A stretch of 64,000 nt of DNA, taken from an uncultured Eubacteriales bacterium (GTDB taxonomy: Bacteria > Bacillota > Clostridia > TANB77 > CAG-508). Where the stretch lies: positions 1 to 64,000 of the forward strand of contig CAJKVH010000002.1 in NCBI GenBank assembly GCA_905203305.1, given 5' to 3'. The position numbers and the translations under genes are program-made. A model generated the notes under the pieces. The model searched no databases and was not told where the DNA came from. It saw only the letters and a program-made list of their open reading frames with translations. Below are positions 1 to 7,952 of this stretch, one piece after another. Position 1 is the first letter of the stretch, and every line of letters starts with the position of its first letter.

Positions 1-816
1 TATCATTTTTTTCAAATTTATATTTTTTATAACTTCTTCTTTAGATGCTCCATGAACTGTAAAAATCCCTTTTACCCCACTACACACCATTTTTTCAATT
101 GCTTCTACATCTTCTTTGCTTCCTATTTCATCACATGCGATTATCTCCGGTCCCATTGATCTTAATAGCATATTTATCCCTATAGGTTTTGGTACATTAT
201 CTATTACATCTGTAAATGTGCCTACATCATTTCCTGGAATTCCTTTATACATTGCTGCTATTTCACTTCTTTCGTCCACTACTCCACATGTCTTACTTTT
301 AAAGCCTATTTCCGGAATTCCATTTGAAATCTTTCTTATTAAATCTCTTAAAATTGTTGTTTTTCCTCCACCTGGTGGTGATACTATCATTGTATTAAAT
401 ATAGTTTTATTTTTTATGTCTATTACATATTTTAGTAATGGATCTGATACATCTTTTATTTGTCTTGCAATTCTAAAATTTAGACTTGATACATCATTTA
501 TATTTTTAACTTGTCCATTTTCTATAACACATGTTCCTGTAATTCCAACTCTATTTCCTCCCTTTACAGTAATAAATCCTTCTGATATTTGTTTTATATA
601 TGAATATATTGATTTTTCACATATATTTTCAAATGTTTCTTCTATTTCGTTTTTTGTTACTTTATGTTCTAAACATTCTAATCCGTTTTCGTTTTTTATT
701 GTTAGTTTTTGATTTATTCTTAATCTTATTTCTTCTATATTGTCTTTTATTTTGGTATATTTTAGTATTTCTTTTTTTATTGTTTCTGGAAAATAGTTTA
801 TTACATCTAAAACCAC
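1..816 (-). CDS. spoIIIAA: Stage III sporulation protein AA (partial, C-terminus off the left edge)
   Basis: ATPase of the SpoIIIA-SpoIIQ channel that links mother cell and forespore during engulfment. I read it by translating the minus strand from a GTG at 816, preceded by a strong AAAGGAGG. About 272 codons are visible. They include a Walker A loop (SPPGGGKTT near 365-395), a Walker B-like stretch (IIACDEIG near 130-150), and the sporulation-ATPase order with VVDERSEIA between them. The family is usually 300-340 residues, so the C-terminus lies beyond position 1. It follows yebC on the same strand after a terminator-like hairpin. No CGG codon is in frame. The identity is secure from the motifs. 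The GTG start is inferred from the ribosome binding site. Confidence 0.9.
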   Translation of the reverse strand, partial: MVLDVINYFPETIKKEILKYTKIKDNIEEIRLRINQKLTIKNENGLECLEHKVTKNEIEETFENICEKSIYSYIKQISEGFITVKGGNRVGITGTCVIENGQVKNINDVSSLNFRIARQIKDVSDPLLKYVIDIKNKTIFNTMIVSPPGGGKTTILRDLIRKISNGIPEIGFKSKTCGVVDERSEIAAMYKGIPGNDVGTFTDVIDNVPKPIGINMLLRSMGPEIIACDEIGSKEDVEAIEKMVCSGVKGIFTVHGASKEEVIKNINLKKMI

Positions 817-843
817 TTTTTTCCTCCTTTTGACGTCAAAAAA

Positions 844-880
844 ACGCATACAATATTTTTATATTATATGCGTCTTTTTT
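844..880. terminator. Bidirectional-looking intrinsic terminator
   Basis: A 13-bp imperfect hairpin (ACGCATAcAATAT against its complement at 861-873) is followed by a T-run on both strands. It lies between the yebC stop and the spoIIIAA start and so would end yebC transcripts. Confidence 0.7.
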
Positions 881-894
881 TATTTTAGAACTTT

Positions 895-1620
895 TTATTC
901 TTCCCAGTTATGATATACATTCATTACATCATCTAGGTCATTTAAATTGTCTATTAATCTGTTCATTTTTTCTGCTCCATGTTCATCTAAAGCTACTGTT
1001 GTTGATGGTACCATTTGAACTGATGCTTCTAAGAATTCTAATCCTAATCCTTCTAAAGCTTCTCTAACTGCTGAGAAGTCTGATGGAGCTGTTGTTATTT
1101 CATATACGTCTTCATCTGATACAAAGTCTTCTGCACCAAATTCTAATGCTTGCATCATTAATTCATCTTCAGATAATTTGCAGTTTTCTTTTTCTATTAT
1201 TATTACACCTTTTTGACTAAACATATATGATACACATCCTGTTGTTCCAAGATTTCCTCCTGCTTTATCAAAAACATGTCTTACATCTGCTGCTGTTCTA
1301 TTTCTATTGTCTGTACTTGCTTCAACTATTAAAGCTACTCCATTTGGTCCATATCCCTCATATGTTATTTCTTCATATGTAGCTGTACTTCCCTCTCCTG
1401 ATGCTTTTTTTATAGCATTGTTTATTGTATCATTTGGCATGTTTGCTGCTTTACATTTTGCTATTACATCTTTTAATTTTGAGTTTCCCGCTGGATCTGG
1501 TCCTCCTGCTTTTACAGCAACTAATAATTCTCTTCCTAATTTTGTGAAGATTTTTCCTCTTGCTGCATCAGCCTTTCCTTTTTTAGCTTGTATGTTACTC
1601 CATTTTGAATGTCCTGACAT
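895..1620 (-). CDS. yebC: YebC/PmpR family protein (TACO1-like)
   Basis: A 241-residue member of the YebC/TACO1 family, known as a DNA-binding regulator in some bacteria and as a factor that relieves ribosome stalling on difficult sequences such as polyproline in others. The opening MSGHSKWSNIQAKKGK and the internal GYGPNGVALIVEASTDN are family signatures, and the length is typical. An AGGAGGG ribosome binding site precedes the ATG. It stands alone on the minus strand before spoIIIAA and marks the left border of the accessory island. The identity is certain. Which role dominates here cannot be told from sequence. Confidence 0.95.
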   Translation of the reverse strand: MSGHSKWSNIQAKKGKADAARGKIFTKLGRELLVAVKAGGPDPAGNSKLKDVIAKCKAANMPNDTINNAIKKASGEGSTATYEEITYEGYGPNGVALIVEASTDNRNRTAADVRHVFDKAGGNLGTTGCVSYMFSQKGVIIIEKENCKLSEDELMMQALEFGAEDFVSDEDVYEITTAPSDFSAVREALEGLGLEFLEASVQMVPSTTVALDEHGAEKMNRLIDNLNDLDDVMNVYHNWEE

Positions 1621-1847
1621 ATTTTTCCCTCCTCTTTATTTATATATAATTTAAGAATTTTTTTGATCCGCTTCTTAATTTTACATATTTTTCTAAAATG
1701 TCAATTATTATTGTAACATACTTTTTCCTTTTTGTGTAGTCTTTTTTAGCTGTTTTTTTATTTTATTGTATTTCCCAATATATTTAATCTTTACCTTTGA
1801 CTTTCTTACCCATATTAAGTGGCTTATCGGTATGATCGTCAATATTT

Positions 1848-2204
1848 TTAATTTATCTTTTCTTTCTTTTTTAATTCTTTCTCTTCTGATAAAGCATTTC
1901 TTACAGCCACATTTACGAGTAAACAAATTGAAACTCTATATTTTTCTTTTAATCTATAAAGTCCTTCTATTAGACTTTCTCTTATCAGAAAAGATCTAGA
2001 AACATAAGATTTATTTTTTCTTTCATATAAGTGTATTTCTTCTGTTTCTATAATTTTTTCAATTGATGCATTCACTAATTTGCTTATTGATGCCTCATAT
2101 TTGTATTTTGATAGATACTCTAATTTGCAATATAGTTCTTCATCTATATCAAGAGATCTATTTATTAATTTTTCTTTTTTATAAAACCTACTAAAACAAG
2201 TCAT
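1848..2204 (-). CDS. Tandem ribbon-helix-helix-like DNA-binding protein, candidate DGR regulator
   Basis: A 118-residue basic protein with two similar halves. Residues about 14-55 read NRSLDIDEELYCKLEYLSKY followed by an ISKLVNASIEKI helix. Residues about 68-108 repeat the pattern (SRSFLIRESLIEGLYRLKEK, then ISICLLVNVAVRNAL-like). This strand-helix-helix layout is what CopG/Arc-type regulators look like. I do not recognise a named family. It is divergent from the MutS-like/avd/RT operon across a 153-bp gap that holds short CACTA-type palindromic motifs. Autoregulation and control of the DGR operon are plausible but inferred. An AAGGTGG ribosome binding site supports the start at 2204. Confidence 0.6.
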   Translation of the reverse strand: MTCFSRFYKKEKLINRSLDIDEELYCKLEYLSKYKYEASISKLVNASIEKIIETEEIHLYERKNKSYVSRSFLIRESLIEGLYRLKEKYRVSICLLVNVAVRNALSEEKELKKKEKIN

Positions 2205-2357
2205 TATCCTACCACCTTTTTAGTTTGATTATATACTTTTATTTTGTATTATTAAATCACTACTAATGATATATTTTAACAACCAACACTAGTGGTTACT
2301 TTTTTTTGTTTTTTTGTATATAATGAAGATTATTTTAAAAATAAGGGAGTTGTAACT
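2205..2357 (+). promoter_or_regulatory. Divergent promoter region of the DGR operon with candidate operator
   Basis: The gap between the RHH-like gene and the MutS-like gene. A TATAAT-like -10 lies near 2320, and AAGGGAG at 2343 serves the ATG at 2358. A palindrome-centred motif (AACCA-ACACTAG-TGGTT, near 2280-2297) overlaps the expected -35 area. A related CACTACTAATG lies about 25 bp upstream. Repeated half-sites over a promoter next to an RHH gene suggest an operator. This is inference only. Confidence 0.4.
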
Positions 2358-2774
2358 ATGAATAGTAAACTATATAAAAAATATTTATCTTTAAAAATTG
2401 AAAATTCGGACATTTTTTACCTATTTAAATCAAAAGACTATTATTTTTTTGTCTCAGATGATGCAATAAAAGCATCTTCTTTGTTAAATTTAAGCTTAAA
2501 TACTTTAAGTTCAATTATTCCAATTTGTGAAATTACATGCGAAAATCTTAATTTTTTTCTTGATAAATTAAATGATTTAAATTTAAAAGTAGAAATCGTT
2601 TCTTTGTCTTTTGATATATTTAATTATGACTTAGAAAAATTCTTTAATTCTACTAAACCTTATGATATTATTACTAATTTTTTAAATATAAAAATAGATG
2701 ATTTATCAATTTCTCAGAGCTATGAATTGCTTAATGATTTACAAAAGAAACTAAAAGATTTTAAAATTAACTAA
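2358..2774 (+). CDS. MutS-I-like DGR accessory protein
   Basis: A 138-residue protein, first gene of the avd-RT operon. The opening KKYLSLKIENSDIFYLFKS, then YYFFVSDDAIKASSLLNLSL, and later CEITCENLNFFLDKLNDLN match the layout of the N-terminal mismatch-recognition domain of MutS (the K-x-Y-L...FY.F.eDA..a...L pattern). None of the other MutS domains are present. MutS-like small proteins are a known class of accessory gene in some DGRs. The ATG at 2358 is chosen because AAGGGAG stands 8 bases upstream; an upstream in-frame ATG at 2292 has none. The gene ends 18 bases before avd. A role in template or target recognition is inferred. The family call is moderately sure. Confidence 0.6.
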   Translation: MNSKLYKKYLSLKIENSDIFYLFKSKDYYFFVSDDAIKASSLLNLSLNTLSSIIPICEITCENLNFFLDKLNDLNLKVEIVSLSFDIFNYDLEKFFNSTKPYDIITNFLNIKIDDLSISQSYELLNDLQKKLKDFKIN

Positions 2775-2792
2775 TTGTAGAGGTATTGTTAA

Positions 2793-3155
2793 ATGGAAAG
2801 AAAAACTAATAATAATTTGCTAATTTATCAAAAATATATGGATCTAATATATTATACAAATGATTTAGTAAGAAAGTTTCCTAAATCTGAAAAATTTGCA
2901 CTTGTACAAGAAATCAAGCATTCTATGTATGCTGGTTTAAGGGTTCTTATGTATGCCATAAAAACTTATTCTTCAAAAGAGAAATTAAGATTTTTAAAAG
3001 AACTTGATATCAATGTAAGTTTACTAAAAGTTCATATTAGGCTTTCTTTTAGATATCAGTATATTACTAAACAAAATTATGCTACATGGAGTACTATGAT
3101 AACTGATATTTGTAATATGCTAGGAGGTTGGATTAATTCATGCCAAAACAAATAA
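2793..3155 (+). CDS. avd: DGR accessory variability determinant (Avd)
   Basis: A 120-residue, helix-rich basic protein of the S23/Avd four-helix-bundle family. Avd forms a barrel-shaped pentamer that binds nucleic acid and the DGR reverse transcriptase and is needed for mutagenic retrohoming. Visible marks are the YxKYMDLIYYTNDLVRKFPKSEKF opening (first-helix pattern), the MYAGLRVL helix, and the ending W..MI.DIcnMLGGWI typical of the family. Its 3' end overlaps the reverse transcriptase start by 16 bases, which suggests translational coupling. The context with RT, TR and VR makes the call firm. Confidence 0.9.
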   Translation: MERKTNNNLLIYQKYMDLIYYTNDLVRKFPKSEKFALVQEIKHSMYAGLRVLMYAIKTYSSKEKLRFLKELDINVSLLKVHIRLSFRYQYITKQNYATWSTMITDICNMLGGWINSCQNK

Positions 3156-4231
3156 AAAATGTCTTTTATCAAAGTTTAACTTTTTCCAAATTTATTGATG
3201 CTCATAATAGATCTAAAAAAAATAAAATGTTTAAAAATGAGGTGTTACTTTTCGATCTAAATCTTGAAACCAATATTGTTTCACTTATAGATTCTATTAA
3301 AGATAACACCTATAAAATTGGCAATTACCACTCCTTTAGGGTTTATGAACCTAAAGAAAGAATTATCCAGTCTCTTCCCTATAGAGATAGAGTTGTTCAT
3401 CAATGGTATGTTGAAGAATTTATTAAACCTTATATTTTGCCTAAATTTATTTACTCATCTTTTGCATGTCTGCCTAATAAAGGTATTCATAAAGCTACTC
3501 AGTATGTACAAAATATGATGAGAAAATACCAGAAAAAATATCCTGATTATTATATTTTAAAATGTGATATAAAAAAATATTTTAATAGTATAAATCCAGA
3601 TATTCTATTTAAAATCTTAAATAGATATATTGGAGATAAAGCACTTCTTCAATTTACTAAAAAACTTATATTTGAAAACCGTCCTTTTAATACACCTCAA
3701 GGAATTCCTATTGGAAATTATACTAGCCAATATTTTGCCAATATATATTTAAATGAACTTGATCAATATGTAAAAAGAACTTTGCATATACATGAATATG
3801 TAAGATATATGGATGATTTTATAATTCTTCAAAAAGATAAAACATCTTGTATTAATTTAATGCAAGTTATATCTCGTTTTCTAAAAACATCTTTAAATTT
3901 AGAATTAAATCATAAATCTAAATATTATCCAAATAAAATGGGAGTAAATTTTTGTGGATATAGAATTTTTCCAACTCATAAACTTCTTAGAAATTCATCT
4001 AAGAAGAAAATAAAAAGACATGTAAAAAAATGGAATAAATCTTATAAAGCTAATTCTTTAGATTTTGATAAAACTATGTTGCGCCTTAATTCTTGGCTTG
4101 GTCATTCATCACATTCTAATTCATATAATTTACAACAAAAAATTTTAGCAAAGTGTGACTTTTTATTAAATGATAAAGCTTATGATAAGTTCGAAAAAAA
4201 TATCTTAGATGATCTTTCTAATTTATCATAA
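3140..4231 (+). CDS. DGR reverse transcriptase
   Basis: A 363-residue reverse transcriptase of the diversity-generating retroelement class. It copies TR RNA into cDNA with errors at adenines, and the cDNA then replaces VR. Visible RT motifs: FRVYEPKERIIQSLPYRDRVV (RT1/2), LKCDIKKYFNSI (RT3, first catalytic Asp), QGIPIGNYTSQYFANIYL (RT4; the GxxxSQ form is a DGR hallmark), YMDDF near residue 223 (RT5 catalytic Asps), and MGVNFCGYRIF (RT6/7). There is no maturase, endonuclease or retron context. The gene starts inside avd. Codon use is native and AT-rich, with no in-frame CGG. Confidence 0.95.
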   Translation: MPKQIKNVFYQSLTFSKFIDAHNRSKKNKMFKNEVLLFDLNLETNIVSLIDSIKDNTYKIGNYHSFRVYEPKERIIQSLPYRDRVVHQWYVEEFIKPYILPKFIYSSFACLPNKGIHKATQYVQNMMRKYQKKYPDYYILKCDIKKYFNSINPDILFKILNRYIGDKALLQFTKKLIFENRPFNTPQGIPIGNYTSQYFANIYLNELDQYVKRTLHIHEYVRYMDDFIILQKDKTSCINLMQVISRFLKTSLNLELNHKSKYYPNKMGVNFCGYRIFPTHKLLRNSSKKKIKRHVKKWNKSYKANSLDFDKTMLRLNSWLGHSSHSNSYNLQQKILAKCDFLLNDKAYDKFEKNILDDLSNLS

Positions 4232-4247
4232 TTCTCACTCCTCTCAT

Positions 4248-4356
4248 TTTACAACTTTCTTAAATTGTGCTATAATGGATATTATCATTCCCTGGTACCC
4301 GGAATAAAACTGGTACAAGCATAATACCTCGTATTATGACTATAAGGAGGCAATTA
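4248..4356 (+). promoter_or_regulatory. Sigma-A promoter and structured 5' leader shared with the leader at 7842-7952
   Basis: TTTACA (4248-4253), 17 bases, then TATAAT (4271-4276). The transcript then carries GTACC and GGTAC halves about 12 bases apart, which can form a short stem. Next comes a CATAATA...TATTATG hairpin ending just before AAGGAGG. The order and many bases (GGTACA-GCATAAT, then ATA-GGAGG) recur upstream of the gene at 7953, although the two products are unrelated. Confidence 0.6.
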
Positions 4357-5307
4357 ATGAAAAAAAGAACTTTACACATTCACAAAAAGCGGAATAACAA
4401 CACGTATAATCTGATTAAGTATAAAGACACGTCTTTTGAAGATATTCATATCCGTAGTTTTGTTTCCCGCGCACTAGCAGACTATGGCTGGACAGTCGAT
4501 CTTTTCCCATGTGTTTTGAAATTAGCAGGAATCGATACTCCAATACGGCTATATTCTTTAAATGGCAACATATTTTACGGCCATACTGAATTAAACCATC
4601 AAACATTTAAATTTGAATTCACTAAAGAAGACTTTAGTATATGTTCAAATGGTATCACTAACACCTATTCTCTTAACCGGAGATATTCCAATGATCTCTC
4701 TCTTCAAATAATTCCGAAAAAGAGAATTATAGAAAAAAAGGACAGAACTTTGATATGTTTGTACGGTGACCGAGCATATCACTATTCACTCAGAATAGAT
4801 AAATTCACTCTGGATATCGAAAAAGCTTTTTGTTTGGAGCTTCCAACCATTTCAAATGAAATTGAAAATTTGTTGCTTTCAATTGATTTTCATAAGTTCA
4901 TTTATGATACGACTGATGTCTATCTGAAATTAAAGAAACTCTTCCAAAAAGCATCTGCTAAAATGCCTAACATGAAACTCACCATTCAGGCATCAAGAGA
5001 TTTATCTGTTGGAAAATCTTTCATAACAAGTCTTATCTCCATTGACAAGAATGGGAAATTAACAGAGTTTGCTTTAACACAGCCAGATGGAAGCGAAACA
5101 TATCATGTATTTTCTTCTGGTAACTGGAAATGGACATATTTTCAAGGTATATCAGAACTTTCATATTGCAGACAAAACGATCGTTTTGATTATTCAGTTC
5201 ATGGATCTCTCCACACAATTGAGACCTTCGAAAATCCAGCCGATACTATTAAAAAAATTTATCCAAAAATGGAAAAACTTTTAAAAAACCTCGGTAAAAA
5301 GTTCTAA
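4357..5307 (+). CDS. Unknown protein of foreign codon use
   Basis: A 316-residue protein that I do not recognise. No signal peptide or membrane segment is visible. The sequence is mixed alpha/beta with aromatic-rich beta-like stretches (SGNWKWTYFQGISEL), a basic N-terminus (KKRTLHIHKKRNNN) and a basic C-terminus. The ATG at 4357 follows AAGGAGG by six bases; an in-frame ATG at 4336 lies inside a leader hairpin and was rejected. Codon use differs from the neighbours: higher GC, and CGG used in frame at 4390, 4546 and 4678, which native genes avoid. It has its own promoter, leader and strong terminator, and sits between the RT and TR of the DGR. This suggests recent transfer as a single-gene cassette. 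Function unknown. Confidence 0.75.
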   Translation: MKKRTLHIHKKRNNNTYNLIKYKDTSFEDIHIRSFVSRALADYGWTVDLFPCVLKLAGIDTPIRLYSLNGNIFYGHTELNHQTFKFEFTKEDFSICSNGITNTYSLNRRYSNDLSLQIIPKKRIIEKKDRTLICLYGDRAYHYSLRIDKFTLDIEKAFCLELPTISNEIENLLLSIDFHKFIYDTTDVYLKLKKLFQKASAKMPNMKLTIQASRDLSVGKSFITSLISIDKNGKLTEFALTQPDGSETYHVFSSGNWKWTYFQGISELSYCRQNDRFDYSVHGSLHTIETFENPADTIKKIYPKMEKLLKNLGKKF

Positions 5308-5310
5308 AAA

Positions 5311-5355
5311 AAGACCCAGTCAAGTTCACTTATTGAACTTAACTGGGTCTTTTTC
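5311..5355 (+). terminator. Strong intrinsic terminator
   Basis: A 17-bp near-perfect hairpin (AAGACCCAGT... paired with ...ACTGGGTCTT) is followed by TTTTT. It lies directly after the stop at 5307 and also separates plus-strand genes from the minus-strand TR/VR region. Confidence 0.9.
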
Positions 5356-5525
5356 ATATCTTTGGATTTTCATATTATATTATTACTCAAACAAAAATAT
5401 TGTTTATGTGTTTATAACATATCACTATGTTACAGGGATTAAACTTCTTTGATACAATGTCCTTCGGCAAAATCCGTAAATCTTGCCCTGCTAGACTTAT
5501 TCGAATTAAAAATTCATTGTATCAG

Positions 5526-5659
5526 AGTGCTACTCGACTACCAACACCGAGTGGAAACCATATTGATAGTTCGCATTGCCATTATTGTCATTCAAACCGA
5601 ACTAACCCGATATTTGCCGTATTATTCCAATTGCCACCGCGTGGGAAGAACACCTCTCC
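5526..5659 (-). repeat. DGR template repeat (TR)
   Basis: A 134-bp copy of the sequence at 5821-5951, in the same orientation. Aligned base by base, the two copies differ at 17 substituted positions. All 17 are adenines on the minus strand of this copy, replaced by other bases in the other copy, and there is also one 3-base in-frame deletion in the other copy. That adenine-only direction of change identifies this copy as template. Read in the target frame it gives AAT-rich codons (GNWNNTANIG). After the CGG at 5597-5599, reading in the +1 frame gives NDNNGNANYQYGFHSVLVVE. The last 34 bases (5526-5559) are identical in both copies and contain an ACTCG...CGAGT inverted repeat, as expected for the homing-initiation end. 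TR is opposite in strand to the RT gene. Confidence 0.93.
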
Positions 5660-5820
5660 CAGGGTTACTAGACTCAAGGCCTGATACAGTCTAATCCCTA
5701 ATATATTCTCAAATTTTAAAAAATTTGAGTTATTATATCCTTTATTCAAAATTTCTGCCCTATTTCTATCAATTGTCTTTTTATGATAAATTAAGCACAA
5801 GTATCAAGGCAAGTTAACAA
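5660..5820 (-). other. Spacer between TR and VR with perfect hairpin and possible TR promoter
   Basis: 161 bases without a gene. A perfect 10-bp inverted repeat with a 2-base loop lies at 5708-5729 (CTCAAATTTT and complement). On the minus strand a weak promoter-like pair (TTGATA, 16 bases, CATAAA) lies near 5770-5800, and a TATAAT lies near 5731. Either could start a separate TR RNA. A short open frame crosses the TR here, but it lacks any lectin-fold upstream part and is not called a gene. Confidence 0.4.
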
Positions 5821-5951
5821 AGTGCTACTCGACTACCAACACCGAGTGGAAACCATAACGAAAGTACGCACCGCCAACACCGTCACTCAAACCGAACTAA
5901 CCCGAGACCCGTACTAATCCAAAGGCCACCGCGTGGGAAGAACACCTCTCC
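5821..5951 (-). repeat. DGR variable repeat (VR) in the 3' end of the target gene
   Basis: The 131-bp partner of the TR. The 17 substitutions relative to TR all fall at TR adenines, and one CAA-type codon is deleted. Changed codons lie on both sides of the CGG at 5892-5894: AAT to CTT, ATT and AGT before it, and AAT/AAC/TAT/CAA to AGT, GGT, GTT, GGT, TAC, TTT and CGT after it. The post-CGG changes fall on AAY-type codons only in the +1 frame, showing that this is the frame under diversification. Confidence 0.93.
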
Positions 5952-7709
5952 GTTTCCTTGATCATCTTCTAGAGTTTGTCCAAACCAAGCTTTTCCACTT
6001 CCTACACCACTTGATGTTTCGTATAGTGCATCTCCAAATATTTTACTAAATCCTGGATATGCATTATTGAAGTCATATATTGTTGTACATGCAGTTGCTG
6101 GATATGCTGTTGCTAAATATGTTGATTCTCCTGTTGCAAATGATCCACCATAATTGCTTAAGTTTCCAGAACTTGCATTTACATATGATGCTGTATAATC
6201 TGCTAAGCAGCCTCCCATATCATATATTCCATATATATTTCCTGTTGTACTTGCTGTTGTTCCATCACCTTCAGTTGAATTACTTGCAACTTTATTCCAA
6301 GCATACGATTTTCCATTTGTCCCTGAAACTGTGTCTGTTAATTTTGATAATAATGTTTTTAAAGTTTCCACTGTATAACTTTCTGTTGACATGGCATTTT
6401 CGCCAGCTTTTCCATTTGATACAGAGTAACCTGTTATAGCTGTTAACCAATTTCCAGAATTGTTTGGATGTGCAATTCCAGATGATTTTGATGAAGCTAT
6501 ACTCCATGTTATTGTACTTAGGTTATTTTTTCCTTTTTCTTTTGCTGATGTTCCATTTGATATTCCATATTTACTTATTGATAAATATGCTGCTGCTCCC
6601 CATTCACTACTTTTCATTAAGTGACTATTTGAACCTGAATTTAATCCATAAGGATTTCCATTATCATCTAAAGCCTGTGATATATCATAGCATTGTGATG
6701 CAGATACATAATTATATGCATATTTTTTTCCTTTAAATACAGGATAATATACTGTTGAGCCTGTTTGCCCATATTGAGCACTTTTTATTTTCACTGTCTT
6801 ATTTGTATCATCTTCTGTTGTATATATTCCTGCTTGGAATTTAGCTACCCAAATTCCAGATATTTCTTTTTTCCATTCTCCATTTTGATAATTTGTTTCT
6901 GTATTGTATTTTGTAGTGTTTTTACTTCCATCTGTAAATGCTGGATGTACTACATAATCTGTATAACCTGATTCAGTTATAACTCCATTTTCATTTCCAT
7001 TTTTAGCTGTTTTTATTTCTCCGTTTTTATCTACATATGTGTAACTTGTTCCACTTACAAATTGTACATCAATTTTTCCCGATGTTCCGTGATATCCTTC
7101 TGTTATTTTATATGCATATCTTGGAATCCATACAAACATACTTCCTAAATCTTTTTCGTCTATTTGAGTTCCTATTTTGGCTGTTGCAGTAGTATATTTT
7201 CCATCACTTAACATTACATTGGCCCATTGTTTTTGATCTGTACTATAGTTGTACCAACTTGAATCTGATTTAGAACATACTACCCATTTTCCTTTTGATG
7301 TATCGTATTTTACAGGTATCATTCCTGCTGACAATTTTGGTGCATTTGCTGGTGTTTCAGTTCCTGTCCATTCTGATACTGAACCATCTTTTGTTACTAA
7401 ATATTTTTTATTATTATATTCAACTTTTAGGTCGTCTCCAATTGGAGTTATTTTTGCCCCTTTAGCTTCTAATTGTGATTGAGCTAAATTCATATCTAGT
7501 TCTCCATTAGATCCAATTGCTCCCATTATTGTTACTTGTACATCTTCCAATGCTGATGCACTTTCTGTTTTCTCCTTTGCTTCTGCAGCTCTTGATAGAA
7601 TTCCATTTTGCCCTGTAAGCATTGAAACGCTTATTCCTGCTAATATCATTAGAACTATTATCGTTACTACTAATGCTATTAATGTTATTCCTCTTTCTTT
7701 TTTCATCAT
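5825..7709 (-). CDS. DGR target: pilin-like anchored, FGE/C-type-lectin-fold variable surface protein, expressed through a +1 shift at CGG
   Basis: Residues 1-35 (KKERGITLIALVVTIIVLMILAGISV) are a prepilin-type leader and hydrophobic helix ending in QNGILSRA, so the protein is probably membrane-anchored or assembled by a pilin-like system. Residues about 150-600 contain FVWIPRYAY, WVAKFQAG, GIYDMGGC and FFPRGG, typical of the formylglycine-enzyme-like C-type lectin fold used by many DGR targets. The zero frame ends at 5883 (LVRFE, stop) after a CGG at 5892-5894. Skipping its C gives GLSDGVGGAYFRYGFHSVLVVE and a stop at 5825, about 627 residues with the expected GFxxVL-type end. The start at 7709 follows GGGAG. 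It binds an unknown ligand. Confidence 0.85.
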
Positions 7710-7841
7710 CTGTTCTCCCTTTCTTTTTATTATTTATGCTCATATTTTATACTATTATTTTTATTTTAGCAAGATTTTTTTGCAATTTATTATTATTTTT
7801 ATTAATTATTTTCATCTTTATATGTAGTATTAATTATTATT

Positions 7842-7952
7842 TTGCTTTTTTTTAGTTTTTTTGCTATAATATAAGTATCTTCTCCTTCGTACCAAGGAGA
7901 TATAAAAATAAGGTACAGGCATAATTCCTTTTATGCTTATAGGAGGGAAACA
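7842..7952 (+). promoter_or_regulatory. Sigma-A promoter and structured leader homologous to 4248-4356
   Basis: TTGCTT (7842-7847), 17 bases, TATAAT (7865-7870). The leader has CGTACC, a purine-rich loop, GGTACA, then a GCAT...ATGC hairpin and ATAGGAGG. It matches the leader at 4291-4350 in element order and in most conserved bases, but the genes behind them are unrelated. Confidence 0.6.

Noticed and set aside
3140..4231. Group II intron or retron reverse transcriptase
   Set aside because: No maturase/endonuclease domains or msr-msd context. The GxxxSQ motif, Avd and TR/VR pair define a DGR.
5588..5800. A 70-codon minus-strand open frame crossing the TR, as a second target gene
   Set aside because: It lacks any upstream fold and its similarity to the target is confined to the repeat. 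It is the template, and adenine-only differences point from this copy to the VR.
6080..6971. Plus-strand open frames rich in Leu/Phe/Ile opposite the DGR target and many similar ones across the window
   Set aside because: They are antisense shadows of AT-rich minus-strand genes, without ribosome binding sites or recognisable domains.
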